A model generated the notes under the pieces. The model worked only from the letters and a program-made list of their open reading frames with translations. It searched no databases and was not told where the DNA came from. Below, piece by piece: positions 12,401 to 25,765 of a DNA stretch of 64,000 bases. The stretch comes from Edolisoma coerulescens (taxonomy: Eukaryota > Chordata > Aves > Passeriformes > Campephagidae): assembly GCA_013397115.1 (NCBI GenBank), contig VWZW01006873.1, positions 316,477 to 380,476 of the forward strand. The letters are read 5' to 3'. Both the position numbers and the translations under genes were made by a program. How positions within the stretch are numbered: position 1 is the first letter of the stretch; each line of letters opens with the position of its first letter.

Positions 12401-13480
12401 ACGAGCAATTTTTTTGGGTTTGAAGTTGGCTGTACCACCTCAGAGCAGTTTTGGCATGGGCAGTACAAAAGGTCAGTCACCCTGGAGGCCTTAACAAGAA
12501 AGATGACACATGAGAAGCAACACGAGTATGCTGCAGCTTTGCAGAGCAGAAGCAGTGTTCTCCTCAACCAGCACAGTGCTGGAGGCGTCCAAGAGAGGAG
12601 CGTGTCCTTTGCTGCCTCCCACCTCCACCACCTCCCACCAAGGAGTATTGCCACAGGCAACAAATGAGCTCACCATTCAGGGGAAAGGAAAATGCAGTTA
12701 TGGCCAGTGGCTGCTAAAAAATTCCATCCTGGTTTACTGCTACAGGATCTTCCCTTGTCCATATACATGGACTTTTCTTGAGAAGTGAATTTCCAAAGTG
12801 GAGACATTTCTAAGTTCAACTCCTTGCCCTAACAGAAATATTCCAAACAGAAATGTTCCATTGCAGAAAACCTGTGTCTTTATGGACATTAAAGGGGTAA
12901 AAACCATACCCTTTCAAGTGGGAAAAAAGGGGAAAAAAAAGAAAAATGCATTTTTGGAAGACAAATCCAGAGAAAAAATAGGATTATAAGAATATTTATT
13001 ATATTTATATAAGTTTCCATTGTGCACTCTTAGTATATATGAGATGGGTTTGTAATATTTGCAGTAAGTTCTGGCATGTATTTCTTTCACCTTAAACCAT
13101 TCTCTTTATTTTATAAATCAACACTCTGGGAAATAAATACAAATATGAATGTAGGAAAGTGGTGCTTAAAGACCACTGACAGGTCTGCTGTCTGTGTTGA
13201 CTACATGTAAGTTAGGGGTATAAAGTTCCCACAAATCATACTTACAGACGGCACAACAAATCTGTCATGTTAGCTCCTGAGATGATAGAAAGGCATGAAA
13301 AACAGCTGTCATAATCACATTGCTCTAAATTGGGAAGTATTTATCCATTTTCATAATTCATAAGAGTAACAGTATCCCAAACAACGAAGTACGTTTCAAC
13401 TAAGTAACAATAGTAAGCAGTAACTAAGAGCATTAGGCACCATTAGTTCTCAGTAATACTTCATGCTGAAATTACCAACA

Positions 13481-13514
13481 ATGCAATTTACCGTTTAATG
13501 CAATTTACCATTTA
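13481..13514. repeat. 17-bp tandem duplication
   Basis: The unit ATGCAATTTACCRTTTA occurs twice head to tail (13481-13497 and 13498-13514) with a single G/A difference. Confidence 0.85.
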
Positions 13515-16500
13515 ATTTAGGAATAGTCCTAGATACTACTCTATTACTAAGATCTCAACCCTTTAAGTTATTTTGAACTTGAATAGTTGAAACCTATGAT
13601 GTATGTAACCTTTTAAATATAGGTGGATGTGTTTTGCAATGAGTCAGGCTGTTTCTGCATTAACTTCTGTAACTTTCTCCACTAATTTTACCCCACCAGA
13701 ACATCAGTGGGGTAAGCAGAGAGTTTCTGAGTATAAACAGGGAGCTAAGTTGCACGTTGGCTCAGAAAGCACAATTTTTATGGATTATATTCATGGCATA
13801 TGTAATATACTGTTTTTGTAGGAGAGTTGTAACTCAATAACCTAAATTTAATATTATACTTAGAGGCAAACTTCATTATTAAATTATTGTTATTTTGTTG
13901 AAAAAATCTTGTTTGTGGAAACCATTGCTTTTGAAAATTTGAATACAAGCTTTTGTTTTGTCACCTTGATTTTCCTTAGAAATGTAGGATTTCAACCATG
14001 TTGTTAACTGGTAGCTACTTTTGTTCAGGATGGATTCCTATTGACTATTACAAACAGCAAAGAGAAAATAAAAGATAATATCTTTAGAATGCATTGTATC
14101 TAAGCAATTTGATTTCATCATAATAAAGTACTGCCTACGCACTTACTAAAAGTTGTAGAAAAATACTGAAAAATACATCTCACCAAGAAGGGTATCCACA
14201 TTGGCAATAGTTCACCAGAAAAAAACTGCAAACTTTAGGAGCAGGAACCCTGAGGAAACTTGGTGTACTACCCTGAGAGGGATATTAAACAATGGAAGTA
14301 AAGGCACAGAGGTCTTGTGTTTAGGCTTTGTTTAAATAATGCAGCTAAATAGGAACTGAGTCAAAGGAATGGCCCAGCCAGTGACCAAAAGCTGAACTTT
14401 TTTTGACTCAAAAATACACATTACTTTTCATATCCTTGCATATGCTGATGAAATGAAACCTGTACACTCTTTGCATTTAAGACTAAAGTCGCTTCAAACT
14501 CCACATAATAATGAAATTACATAAATGGAAACTTTATTTTTTCCCCTTGCTCAAAGAAGAGTAGCTTCAGAGAAGGAGATCAGAGAAGACTCCACTTTTG
14601 TATCCTGGCATATTGATAGGCAATATGCCATATACAGGGACACCTATTGGAAAAGCTTTATACCACTGTAATACTATTGACAACATTTTCTAATACCAAA
14701 AATATGCATTTATCAACAGCAATTTTCGAACCTTATTCTGACTCAATAATCAATTAATCACACTTCTTGTGAATGTGGAATATTATTGAACATGCCCAGA
14801 CTTGCAGTGTAGTCCATGTTATTTGTGCCTCTGGGATCTCAGTTGTGACCGGACTTAGAGGGTTACCACGCTGTGTGTGCATCTGGCAGCTTACCAGACT
14901 TAAAGTGTCTAATCGGTTATTCTAAAATGTTATCTGTAAAGTACTCCTGGGGATGTGGACATACAGATAATACATCGACTAAGACAAAGGCCTAGATGCC
15001 CCTGGGCCTGCTGTATCTGCAGATAACCTGGAAAGCAAAGAGTTCTCCCTTTCCTAAATTATTATGTGGCAAGAGTCATCACCCGCCATTCTGTCAGTGA
15101 TAAATAGTTCAGCTAGAAAGTCAAGTTTAATTGGATTTTGATTTTTATTTATGTAAAAACAGTTAAATCACCTTGCAGCTGAATCAATAACTGTCAATTT
15201 TTGATGTCACTTTCCTTGAAAAAGCCTCAAATTAAAATTCCATGTGTAATAGACATGTTGAGTAAACAGTGTTAACCACTTCACAGATCCATTATGTTAA
15301 TATATTGCTCTTTCTGCCTTATCAGACAGAATGAAGTGAACTGAGAAGTTTTTCATATATTAACTGTAAATTACACTTAGCTCAGCTAATAAAATTTTAT
15401 TGTCACAGAACTGTTTTCCACTTCACATGCATTTGGGAGATTGAAATGTAAATTATTGTAAGCTACCTCTGTCTCGTTATAGATGTCTGAACAAATGAAA
15501 TTTACATGATTGAAAAAAATGAAAGTATTCTCTGCGGATACCAGAAGCAATCACTTTTCCCACTATAATAATAGAATTTCAGAGGTAGAAAAAGAGAGAG
15601 AAAAGCAGCCCTTAATCTTCTTTGCAGGCTGTGCAATTCCACTTCAATTTATGAAGGTTTCTCAGCAATTAATATTCCTCTGATTTGTTTTCATGTCGGT
15701 TATGGAAGTTAATCAATACTCTGCCCTTCTTTAGAATCATAATTATAGTGCTGAAAAGATAGTTAAAAAGATGATACTGCTCTTCTGTATAATAGGTAAG
15801 GGGTTAAGATAAATTTGCATCTGTTCTTCCTCCATTTTATTCTAGATGTGGTGCAGGGGATGTCAGCATAATCCTGTACCAATGTAAGTCTTACTTTTGA
15901 AAAAAGTGGAGGTTGTTTTGTGTGGAACACTTATAGCAAGAGTCCCACACACATTAGGACATCTACAGTAACTGCGTAGTAATTATGGTAGTGAACTTCA
16001 GTACGGTCTTTTGGCAAATACTATCACGAGGAATGGATGATGTGTTTTGTAGAGAGTAAAGAAACAACTCCACTGCAATGAACAAATCTTTCTAATTATA
16101 AAGATCTTATGCTGCTTCTACATTCAAGCTACCTTATTCCTGTCTCTATTGACACTGTATCTTCATGACAAGTATTCCATACTGGTCTTTTCAAATAAAA
16201 AGTGATAGGGGTATTTATTTACCAGGAATGCTTCTGTAATGAGAGTATTGCATACCCTCAACCTATTTCTTACCTGTAAACTAGATGTTTTGTCTAATAA
16301 TGAGAACCTTGGGTCAGTGTGCTAGTTTGCAGTACAGCAAAATACCTAGACACTGCAACCCTGTGTGTCACAGTTTCTAGTAGTTGCACTCTGAGACTTC
16401 AAGGTGCAATCCTAAACCCTGTGGGAGGTGTGTAGGCTGTGCATCCAGGACAACAAGGCAACCAGAAAGAAACAACTGAGGGAAAACTTACCAGTAACTA

Positions 16501-19500
16501 ACTTGTTCGGGTTTAAAGCTAGATACAGCAAACTAAAGAGGTAATGCTGAGGATAGCAAAGTGCCTTAAATCCTTTTCTAGTGCAGGGTAGTACCTATGT
16601 GTGAAACACCACTACATTTTCTTTCAAAAACCGATTGTAAATTAAATCTCTAAAAAGAAAGCACCACATGTTCTGAGCTTGGTTTATTTATCCAGCTATA
16701 AAGCAAAGACTCTGATTCAGCACCCTAATGATCCAAACAAACAGTACAGAACAGGCTTAAATTTGGGACTTGTTTATGAATGTTATCCAAAGGAAAAGTT
16801 ATACAATACTCTGAAATAGTATAGTGGAAAAAAGTTTCGGCAGAAAGCAATATCTGTATGAGACACAGGAAACACTGAAGGCTGTGCTTCTCGAGTGTTC
16901 CAGGTGAATGCTGCTCAGTGAATGTAAATAAGAAACAAATGAGTTCTCCCAGCACAAAAATTTAGTGTTTCAGAACTGTGTTAGGTGAGTCACAGTTTTG
17001 CACGTACGTGCTCCACAGGCAGTGTCAGTTCTGCTGCCTTAGCCTTTTCTTGGCTGTCATAGTGAAGATATTGACATGTTTAATACATGCAACATATAAC
17101 ACAATTTCTTATACCAATGGAAAATCTCTCTGAAAAAACATGACAGGATAATTCCCAGACTACTTGGTGCTACTACTGAATAAGGGGAAGGGCCTTCATG
17201 ATTTCCCTAAAATGTGCTCAGTAGTTAAAGTAATTTAAAAAATTCTTTATTGTTACATTTTGGCATGCAGATGGCATGCAGAGAAGTTTGAACTTCATAT
17301 TTGTTGACTAAATGTGTTTACCACCTGGCATTCTTTCTGTCTCCTGTTTGGCTGAAGAAGTCAGGAGCCAGTTCATCTCCTCTGATTGAATAAAAAAGTT
17401 GAAAAATGTTGTATGTCTAATGAAATTTAATACTGAAATTTCCCTTCCTGATATATTCACAAATGAATTTCTCCCATGAATCTCTGGTTCTAGCTAGTCT
17501 CAAGTATATTAATGAGGAATAAGTAGCTGAATGCAGAGTAGTATTTTTATGCCTAAAAGTTGACTAGACGGTACTGTAAGTACACCTTAAAACATGTTGA
17601 AATGAAATGATTTAGCGGTAAACAGTGCAGATCCCTAATTCACAATCTGTTAAATGCATAATTTTTCCAGTGGATATCATCATATAATGAAATTTGGTTC
17701 TGGAATTCCAGTTTCCTTGACAATAATATAATTTTTCCAATATACCTAAGGGGTTTTTTTATGATTCTCCATGAAAATTCAGTTTTCCATGCATGTTTGC
17801 AGAGAAATCTGATAATCTGTTTTGTGTCTCTGTTCTGTCCCAGAGGAAAAACAGAAACAACTCGCTACTTAATTTTTTATTTGTGACAGATACCATAACT
17901 ACAAATGCATCATGACTCTCTGAGTCGTGTTGAAGGTGCTTTGAAAAGTTGAGGGCTGCAGAACTGATCACAAAGTAGATGTCTGTCTTGCAAGTTACAT
18001 TTTATCCCAGGTAAGAATCTCTTTGTAAACAACTGTTAGCTCCTAGCAGAGACGTCCTTGTCTCAGAGAATCACTGCTCATACTTCTTCTTTTGAGGGAG
18101 TAAGGGTAAAAAAAGTATTGACTCTTGTGCTCATGAACTTGACATCACATTTAGATGTAATGCAGAAGTTCACCCCAAGACCCTGACTGAATTGGTATTA
18201 CAGTCTGGAGCCAGGGATGGCACTTTAATATCTGGTTCCTTCTTCACAGTCCATGCATTACTTCTCTTGCACTGCTTCCTGTCCTGAACTAGGTTTCCTG
18301 ACAAAGAAAGACCTGCTATGTTATGTACCATGTATTTTTCATCAAATACTTTGTGAAGGATTACATACTTTTCAGAAAAAGGCATTTTGTCTGTGTAATA
18401 AAATATAAATAATATTATAGACTCCTTAAAATGAAAAAAAAATCAAATATCTTGAAAAGCTTTACAAATTGGAATAGTAAAAATAAGTCATTGCCTGTCT
18501 ACTATGCTATATTTATTATAAAATAAACTTAGAGTAACCTTCTCTGACTCAAGTGGTATGAAAGTCTACATGTTCTTCAATTTAATTTAAGTATAGTAGT
18601 TCTATTCATACAGAAAATAATTTCTCATGTCTGTGCTCAGAAGATCCTTGAACCTCATACAGATTTTTAAAATTTATTAACATTTTAAAGCAAAACTATT
18701 TTGGTACTTCAAAAATTGTTTTCCCACCTTCCTTTCTCCCTTCTTTTTCCTTTTCTCTAGTTTAATGTTTAACATTCTATTTGCAATTATATCCCTTCCT
18801 GTACTATTTCACCTCTAAAATCTCAAAGTCACCTCATGCTTTTGGAAAAAAATTACAAACAGAAGAAGTCCACCACACTATTTCTACTAAAAATATATTT
18901 AGATTCTAGAAAAGCTGAAGATGGATGATTTCATGAGCCAATTGGCTCAGCTGCTATTGGCCTTTCTTTGAAAGTAGTTGTGATTTTGCCTTTACATCCA
19001 TCTAAATATTCCTTAACAACCACGAATCTGATTTATGATGAGAGCAGGCAGAGCAAGACAACCCTTTAGAGACATTCAAAGGTGCTCTCCAACTGAGGTG
19101 AAATATGGACACAAGATTTATCTTTACACAAAGCATTCATATTAAAACATAAATAGTTGATAAATGCTGAGACCTTGTGAGGACATCAATAGCTTGTAGA
19201 CATTACTGTGGGCTCACTGTCAAACTCTACATCTAATTTTCTGAGACACAGAGATTGTAAGTTTGTAGCAGGGCATCTCACCCCCCACAAAAAGTTAACT
19301 GTTGCTTGTTGACCAGTGAGATAACTCAAAGGGGACAAGCCATCTTGTAGTGAGTTACTTTGGTGCCATGGGCTTAGCACTGCTCTGGCATCTCCCAGCT
19401 GCCAAAAACATCCTACTTTTGAAGTGAGATTTGACAAGATAAACTGAATTTTTGACTGACAGCCATTTACTTTACGACTATAAAAGCCACAGCAAACTTC

Positions 19501-20454
19501 AACAAAGTAGAAATCTTCTATAAGTTTTCCTGGAAATGTGTGGAGTTCCTCCCATGTGTAGGGTCACCTGCACCACAGTTACTCCCAGGGTTTCACTGAA
19601 GGAATCGTTTCGGTGGTAAATTACATTTGGCTCCTAATCCTATTTCTTTTGCTAGCTTTAATCTAGGTACTGTGATGTCATGCACTGTTCTGTGTTATTC
19701 TGTAATCTAATAGTAGTTCTTTTTAGTTTTATACATGTAGTAAGTAATTCTGATTAGGATCTTCCGTCTGTTATCTTTTGTCTGTTTGAGAGATAATTCA
19801 TTCTTATGAATCTATCTGATTTGCTGTCGTAGAACTTGCAGGACAAAATGATTTAAACACATCTCTAGAACTTCCTTAAATTTAAACCGTTGCCAAAATC
19901 TGAGGCTAAGGAAGGACTCGCCTTCTTTTAAACCCCTTTCTGAGGAGTTTAAATACACAGAGGAGTTCTTTTTGCCACTCAGACTCGGTGGCAGGGCTTT
20001 TTAATAAACTTTGTCTGAATCTCCCACTCTCCCTGCAACAAAACTTGAATTTCCATCCTGTTATACTGTGTAAAATCACCTGTCATTTATAAAGTGAACC
20101 CAACAGAGTTATTAAATGCTTCCAAAGCAGACTGATAAAGTGCTTGCCATAGAATTAATTAATTTCATGCCCCTTTAATTGATACGAACATGATGCCAAA
20201 ATAAACAAGCCATCAGACTTCATGACTTCATATGGGGAAGCTCTCTCAAAAATTCAAACAGTGGGACCTGCTTCCTGGCTCCCATTAATAATGTCTTGGA
20301 CAGTTGGTGCCTCCATATTCTGAGAAGATATCTTGCCACAGGTACCACCAGGTGCAGGTAGTCTGTAGGACCTGCACAGTCAGGGTGGTTATGCTGGAGA
20401 GCAGGGATAACAGCCTACACTCCCCGGGGTGAAGTGCTGTTGTCACACATTTAT

Positions 20455-20507
20455 TATACTGGGGGACAGAAATTAAAAAAAAACTATACTGGGGGACAGA
20501 AATTAAA
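20455..20507. repeat. Tandem duplication, period 30 bp
   Basis: A 23-bp block starting TATACTGGGGGACAG is present at 20455-20477 and again, identical, at 20485-20507, separated by an A-rich spacer. Perfect identity suggests a recent slippage-type event. Confidence 0.9.
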
Positions 20508-22194
20508 TAAATTAAATCGTTATATCTGTAGCTCTATGCTGTATGTAGCAGAGGATGTGTTAGCATAGATGAATATTCCTGTTTAACATGATAAATCTGG
20601 TCATTTTAATGAACCCTTCTACAGAGACAAACTAAGATATGAGATAACTGCTGTTTGTTCATTATGCTAATTTGAAAAGAGCACCTCTGGTGTTGTGAAA
20701 ACAAAACTGATTAAAGCAAATGCAGTAAGTCAACTTGGAGTCGTGAAATACAAATCGTACAGAGCACACAGTGGACATTCAGTCAAAGCTGAACAGCCTT
20801 TTTAGCAAAAAAGTGAATTTGGCTTTGGGCTTGCCTGTGACTTTTCCTGACTCTTATGAATTAAATACATACAGGGTATGGAAATTCAGGAAGTGGGAAT
20901 TCACTGAACAAGCACAAAAAAATCTCTTCTTAATTAAAGTGAGCAGAGTAGAAAACCTTTCTCCACCAAAAAAAAAGTATTTTAACTGGTTTATTCTCTT
21001 TGCAGGTATTTTCTTCCACTTAAACTATTATGAAAAAGATTCCACTTTTATGGGAATGGAGAAAGCAAGTTTTGTTCAAATTATCTGAGCATGACTATCT
21101 TTAAGGAAACCAGTTTTTCTTTTTGCAGGGTTTTGCCTGTTCCATGGTATTACGAATTTCTGGGAATTTCCTTTTATTTCAATTTTACATTACTTCTGAA
21201 GATGCAGGGGTTTTTTGGAAGGAAATTAAAGCAGTCTAGTGGACTTCTGATAAGAAATTTCGAATATGCTTATGAGAGAAATGGTGAATACTGAACATCT
21301 TCTAGTTTTGCAGGTTAATAGAACTAGATATCTACAGCTAGAATTTTTTCATGATACCTGTAAGTTTTACATTCTGCCTCTGAAATACTGGATTTTTATT
21401 AGATGAATTATGATGTATTACATGAAAATACAGAACCACATGATGCACCACAAAATGACAGAGCTATCTTCCTCAAGCTGGGAATATAGACCCATGTGTT
21501 GAACAACAAAATTGTGGCTGTAATTGTAGCTATATCAATATCAGCTGTTTACAGTGACTTTGGTCACCACCAGGCAGTGTTGGAATAAGTCCATTTACAT
21601 CTTGATTTGGTTTAAAAATAGAGCTTAGCTCAAGAAAATAACATTACATTTAAATCCCCATCTGGCTGTGGACATGAGTAAAGAAATCACACTGGTTTTG
21701 TCAGCTTTGCCAGGAGTGTTTTATTCTGTTGACTATAGAGTTTTGTTGATCTTCCTGTAGTACCTTGCAGGGGTAAAATAAGTTCTGTTTTTCCTTTTCG
21801 AAATGCTTAAACTGGGAATTAAGTTCCCAGATCAACAATTCTACACAAAAATTTGCAAGGTACATAATTTCTTCCATTTAAAATTCCCAGAATATATGGA
21901 TATATAAAATTGATAAAGCTTTCATACTGTCTTTGATCTTTAACCAGAATTTGGTAAAATTCAGTGGAAGAAGACAATCTAGTCCTGCAATGGGACAGTA
22001 ATTTTCAGTACAGAGCCATATTTAAGTTGAAAACGGAGATATCAATGATACTATCACTACGTATTTATGTCCACTATATGTATGTCCACTTGCAGAATCC
22101 TGGTCATAGAAAGAGACATGTCACACCCAGTGCCATGTTTTTTCCATTGGTTATTCACTACCTGAGGTTTCATAGGCAGTTTTACTTTATTCAA

Positions 22195-22330
22195 GAAGAA
22201 CAACAAAACCTACCAAAACAAAACCAAAACCAAAACAAACCACCAAACAAACAAAACCACCAAAACCAAGGAAACAAACAAAAAAAACCCTCAAACCCCT
22301 CAAAAAGCAAAACCAAAAAAAAAGCAAAGT
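22195..22330. repeat. A/C-rich low-complexity tract
   Basis: About 135 bp of nearly pure A and C on the plus strand, with irregular CAAAA, CCAAA and CAAAC units and only a few G or T. It has no regular period. Similar tracts occur at 23300-23366, 38527-38656, 41588-41620 and 59321-59455. The overlapping open frame is a by-product of the stop-poor composition. Confidence 0.9.
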
Positions 22331-23299
22331 AAGTCCCCCCCAAATCCCCCATCTTCATATAGGCAGTAACTGAATATGTAATTATTAATAATCCTGCCTT
22401 TAGTGATTATCACATCTGCAGCTCCAGTGCAGAAAAATCATTGGAAAAAGAGAAGTTTAATTCCAACTCCGTGTCTAGAAATCTCAAGGAAAAAAAGCAA
22501 GCTGTTCTGTCAATATATTAGGTTGGCATTTAGGCAGAACCTCAAAAGCACTTTCCTTCAGCGTAAGAGAGAAGGATTGGTAAAATGGCCTGATGAGGTA
22601 ACATGGAAATAATGAGAATTTACATTTCTTAAGACTGTATCCTTAAGATTGTATCGTAGTACTTATATTTCATTTTGAATTTCTTAAAAATATTTTTAAA
22701 ACAGTGGTGAGGAATCGCTCATGGGAAAATGAAGGTTGGTTTTCACCTTCACTTTTTTATGCAAAACGTAGAGGGAGCTATTCCCAGGATGATTATTTTA
22801 AGTAGAAGTCAATTAATTTGTTGACTCATGGTAAAATTGTTTCCATATTTTCATTGCTACATCAATGCTGTTTTGACTTGTGCACATTTGCCTGTTAAAA
22901 GTATGTACGAATATATGTAGCTGGCATCTCCCAATACACAGAATTGATACCAAGTTAAACATGGTATTTTAACAATGTTAAAAATATTCAAGAATATTTC
23001 TGACAAAAATTTTTGTTAAAATCAAAAGCTTCTTGAAAGTGAAGCTTGATTGCATATGTACATAAATACTAGAAGTCATCTGAGAACAACTGGGTTTTGA
23101 TTATTTGACCTTCCTGATCTAAGTAATACTTGAAAAGACCAGCCAGTTGATGAAGATGGAAAAATCCTTCCAGTACTGTTCAAGTTAAACAAGTGTCATA
23201 TACCGTCACAACTTTTCCTGTGTAAGAAAGATGAATGAAAGTTGAAAATGCCAATGGGACATGAGAGAGAATTTTATTTTGTTTTGATTTGGTTTTATT

Positions 23300-23366
23300 C
23301 CCACCCACCTCCAAAAAAACCCCCAAAACCAAAAGCCAGCAAACAAAAAAACAAAAACCACATCCA
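23300..23366. repeat. A/C-rich low-complexity tract
   Basis: Plus-strand run of C-rich then A-rich sequence (CCACCCACCTCC, then AAAAAACCCCC and AAACAAAAAAAC units). Confidence 0.85.
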
Positions 23367-24032
23367 TTATAAAATACATTTAAATATAGAAATTCCCAAG
23401 AAATTTTACCTCCAGGTCCAGAGAGCAGCCATAGACACATTACATACTTATTAAAAATGAATGACTAGCATCATTTTGAATAGCATATTTTATATAACCA
23501 AATCCTCTAAACCTTTGTGGCTTTCTAGACTATTGATATCCCTGACATATATGAATAAACCCTATTTCTAAGTCTGTCATAAGCAATTTTTTTTGAACAG
23601 CATATTGTTTTGTGACAGATAACAGCCATTACTATTTTTTTGTGATATTCACCTGTAGATCTGTGAAAAGTTCAGTAAACAGTGAATTTGGTAAAAAAAT
23701 ATTTTCTTCAGGAGTTAAAGATTTACAAATAATTTGGGCAAAATAAAAAGCAGACTTTGTCAAGCACTGAGCTATAGAATTTGAACATTTTTAAACAAAG
23801 TGTTCTCCATTTTGGAAATGTTGATATATTTCCTCTTGAAATTTTAAAGCAGAGTTTTTAGTTTTACATACCTTCATTACATTTCATTACTTATAAAAAC
23901 AACATAATTTAAAGAAGATCATGTTAAAACTTTGGAATGCCATTTAGATTAAAAGGAACATGTTAAGATTATTTGAAACAACATATATTTCTTTTGCATT
24001 TAAATCCAGACATCGGATAGATTAAGTTTTCC

Positions 24033-24170
24033 ATGTGCTGAGTCCGTTTCTTCCCTGTTCCTTATATTTGAATACGAAAATGTTAACTACTATGAAAATG
24101 TTAATCATGGACAGGCTCATCATCCATTGCACTCCAGAAACAAATAAAACAATAAAAGCAATGCCACTGA
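24033..24170 (-). CDS. Weak candidate terminal exon with membrane-like peptide
   Basis: On the minus strand a strong acceptor-like tract (TTTTTTTACCTTTTCCACAG) ends just before 24170. It is followed by an open frame of about 45 codons to a TAA near 24033. The peptide starts SGIAFIVLFVSG, is hydrophobic for roughly 30 residues with a second stretch NIFIVVNIFVF, and ends in a basic/polar tail (KYKEQGRNGLSTWKT). That shape fits a membrane segment with a short cytoplasmic tail. However, T-rich DNA produces both acceptor-like tracts and hydrophobic frames by chance, and no partner exon was found upstream on this strand. No family recognised. Confidence 0.15.
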
Positions 24171-25171
24171 CTGTGGAAAAGGTAAAAAAATAGAGGGGAC
24201 AATCAGAGTAAAGAACTGAGTTCATGATTGGAGATGTCTCTTATTAGATTATGAATAATGTATAAGTTGGAATTCATAAGGACCTGTCATCAAAAGAACT
24301 GGAAAAACTTAGTGCAATAACACCTGGAGGGAACTCAGCAACCTCTGTAGTAGAAGGAGAGAAGTTGACCTGTTAAGCTTCTTCCAGTAACCAGTTATCA
24401 AAAATTTCATTTCTTATCAGATTAAAAGAAAAAGTTTTATCTTTTCTTATAGCAGGAAGGGAAATGCCAGCACAGTGCAGTAAGAGCTGCCGATATCAGA
24501 AGGTGTTTTGAGTGAGTGGCAATATGGTGATGGTTGGGGGAGTACCCGAAGACCCTGAAGAACACATGTACATGATATGGACAGGCCAGTAAACAGCGCA
24601 GAGAACAAGCAAACACTGCTGGCAAGAGGGGAAAAAATAACTGTTGTGAAACAATGTGCTGAGAAAGGAGCACAAAGGCAAAGCCTTGGACTAGTCCAGA
24701 AAGTCATTACTTGCACAGCAATAGAAAGCAAAACAGCTGCATAAACTCACAGGAAGACTATATGTGAGAGGAGCATACAGCAAATAGTGAGCAAAATCTG
24801 TAACCCAGAAAAAAGCGCAGTAATTTTCTCTTAACCTCTTGAAACCCTGAGAGAGCAGAATTTCCTTCATGTGATGTTCATGAGACCCATGACAAAAAAG
24901 TGCCAAAGAAGCCACAAGAAAAAAAAGTTTTCCCTGAAAATTAATATTTCTAATAAAAAGTAAAGTTGCGGCTTGAAGTTTCTTTGAATCCAATTTGGAA
25001 AAATATTGAGTTACCACATGAAAAAATTCTGCTGTGTGTGGAATTTGCATTCTGCTCCCCATTAGTGGTACAGCATATGGCTGAGAGCCAATGCCTCTTT
25101 GTCACAGTTATTTGGCTTATTTAATTCAGGGGCATAGACAAGTATGTGCAGATGGAATATATGAGATGTTA

Positions 25172-25225
25172 TTTTGTTTGTTTTGGGGCTTGGGGGGAAC
25201 AGGGTTGGTTCTGCTTGGTTTTGAC
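25172..25225. repeat. G/T-rich low-complexity tract
   Basis: TTTGTTTGTTTTGGGG followed by GGGG and GGTT units; the reverse-orientation form of the A/C tracts. Confidence 0.7.
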
Positions 25226-25765
25226 TGAAGTTTTCAAAGAAGAGAAAGAAAGGAGGGATCCAATTACCAGAAATTTCTTCCTATATTTATTGAATGCCTT
25301 TATACTTAAAAAAAGTTGCATGTAGATACTATCATATTATGAAATGGAAGCTAGACAACGTTTACTGCTGGATTTAGGTGTTCTGGTTGGGCTTGGATAC
25401 ATTTTTTTTTTGCTATTCATGCTACATTCAGGTTGCTCAGGATTTCACTTTTATAAATAAAAGAAAAAATAATGCCCTTATTTTTGTGAAATGAAACATT
25501 GTGAGATTAAATGAATGTGAATTTAATGTAAGCCCAGGCAGAAATTTGCAGATGGATTTATTCACTGAAGTGTGAGCTGCCTCACAGCTCTTTGGAGCGT
25601 CAGTTGTGAAGCTGGATGACGATTTTTTAAACATTCCATTCTACTTCCTGGATACAAAGAAGAGACAAAATTACAGAGAAAAGAACAGACCAATACTCAG
25701 AAAAGCAGTAGATGTCCAAAAAAACCCAATAGAACACAGAGAAAGAAACCAAACTCTACCTGGAT

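Larger units (their letters stand above)
9474..22194. other. Long unique non-coding stretch
   Basis: No gene or classifiable transposon seen. Details worth noting: a GC-richer patch at about 12340-12680; a 17-bp tandem duplication at 13481-13514; non-repetitive blocks with homeodomain-type motifs at about 14900-15480 and 20090-20720; a 16-bp perfect palindrome at 18934-18949; and a 30-bp-period duplication at 20455-20507. If 9377-9473 and 47393-47545 are exons of one gene, this is intron. Confidence 0.5.
22331..25765. other. Non-coding stretch with A/C and G/T tracts
   Basis: Apart from the A/C tract (23300-23366), the G/T tract (25172-25225) and the weak minus-strand exon candidate (24033-24170), nothing could be assigned. 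Minus-strand open frames at 24437-25062 (up to 123 codons) are hydrophobic but match no family I could recognise and have no splice support. Confidence 0.5.

Noticed and set aside
12340..12788. GC-richer patch with open frames on both strands
   Set aside because: Ser/Thr-rich peptides without a known domain; may be an old unrecognised repeat, but nothing positive supports a call.
21964..22332. 122-codon plus-strand frame ending in a Lys/Gln/Asn/Pro-rich stretch
   Set aside because: The C-terminal half is just the translation of the A/C-rich tract.
24437..25062. Series of hydrophobic minus-strand frames that briefly suggested a seven-helix receptor pseudogene
   Set aside because: No receptor landmark motifs in order; the apparent similarity dissolved on checking each frame.
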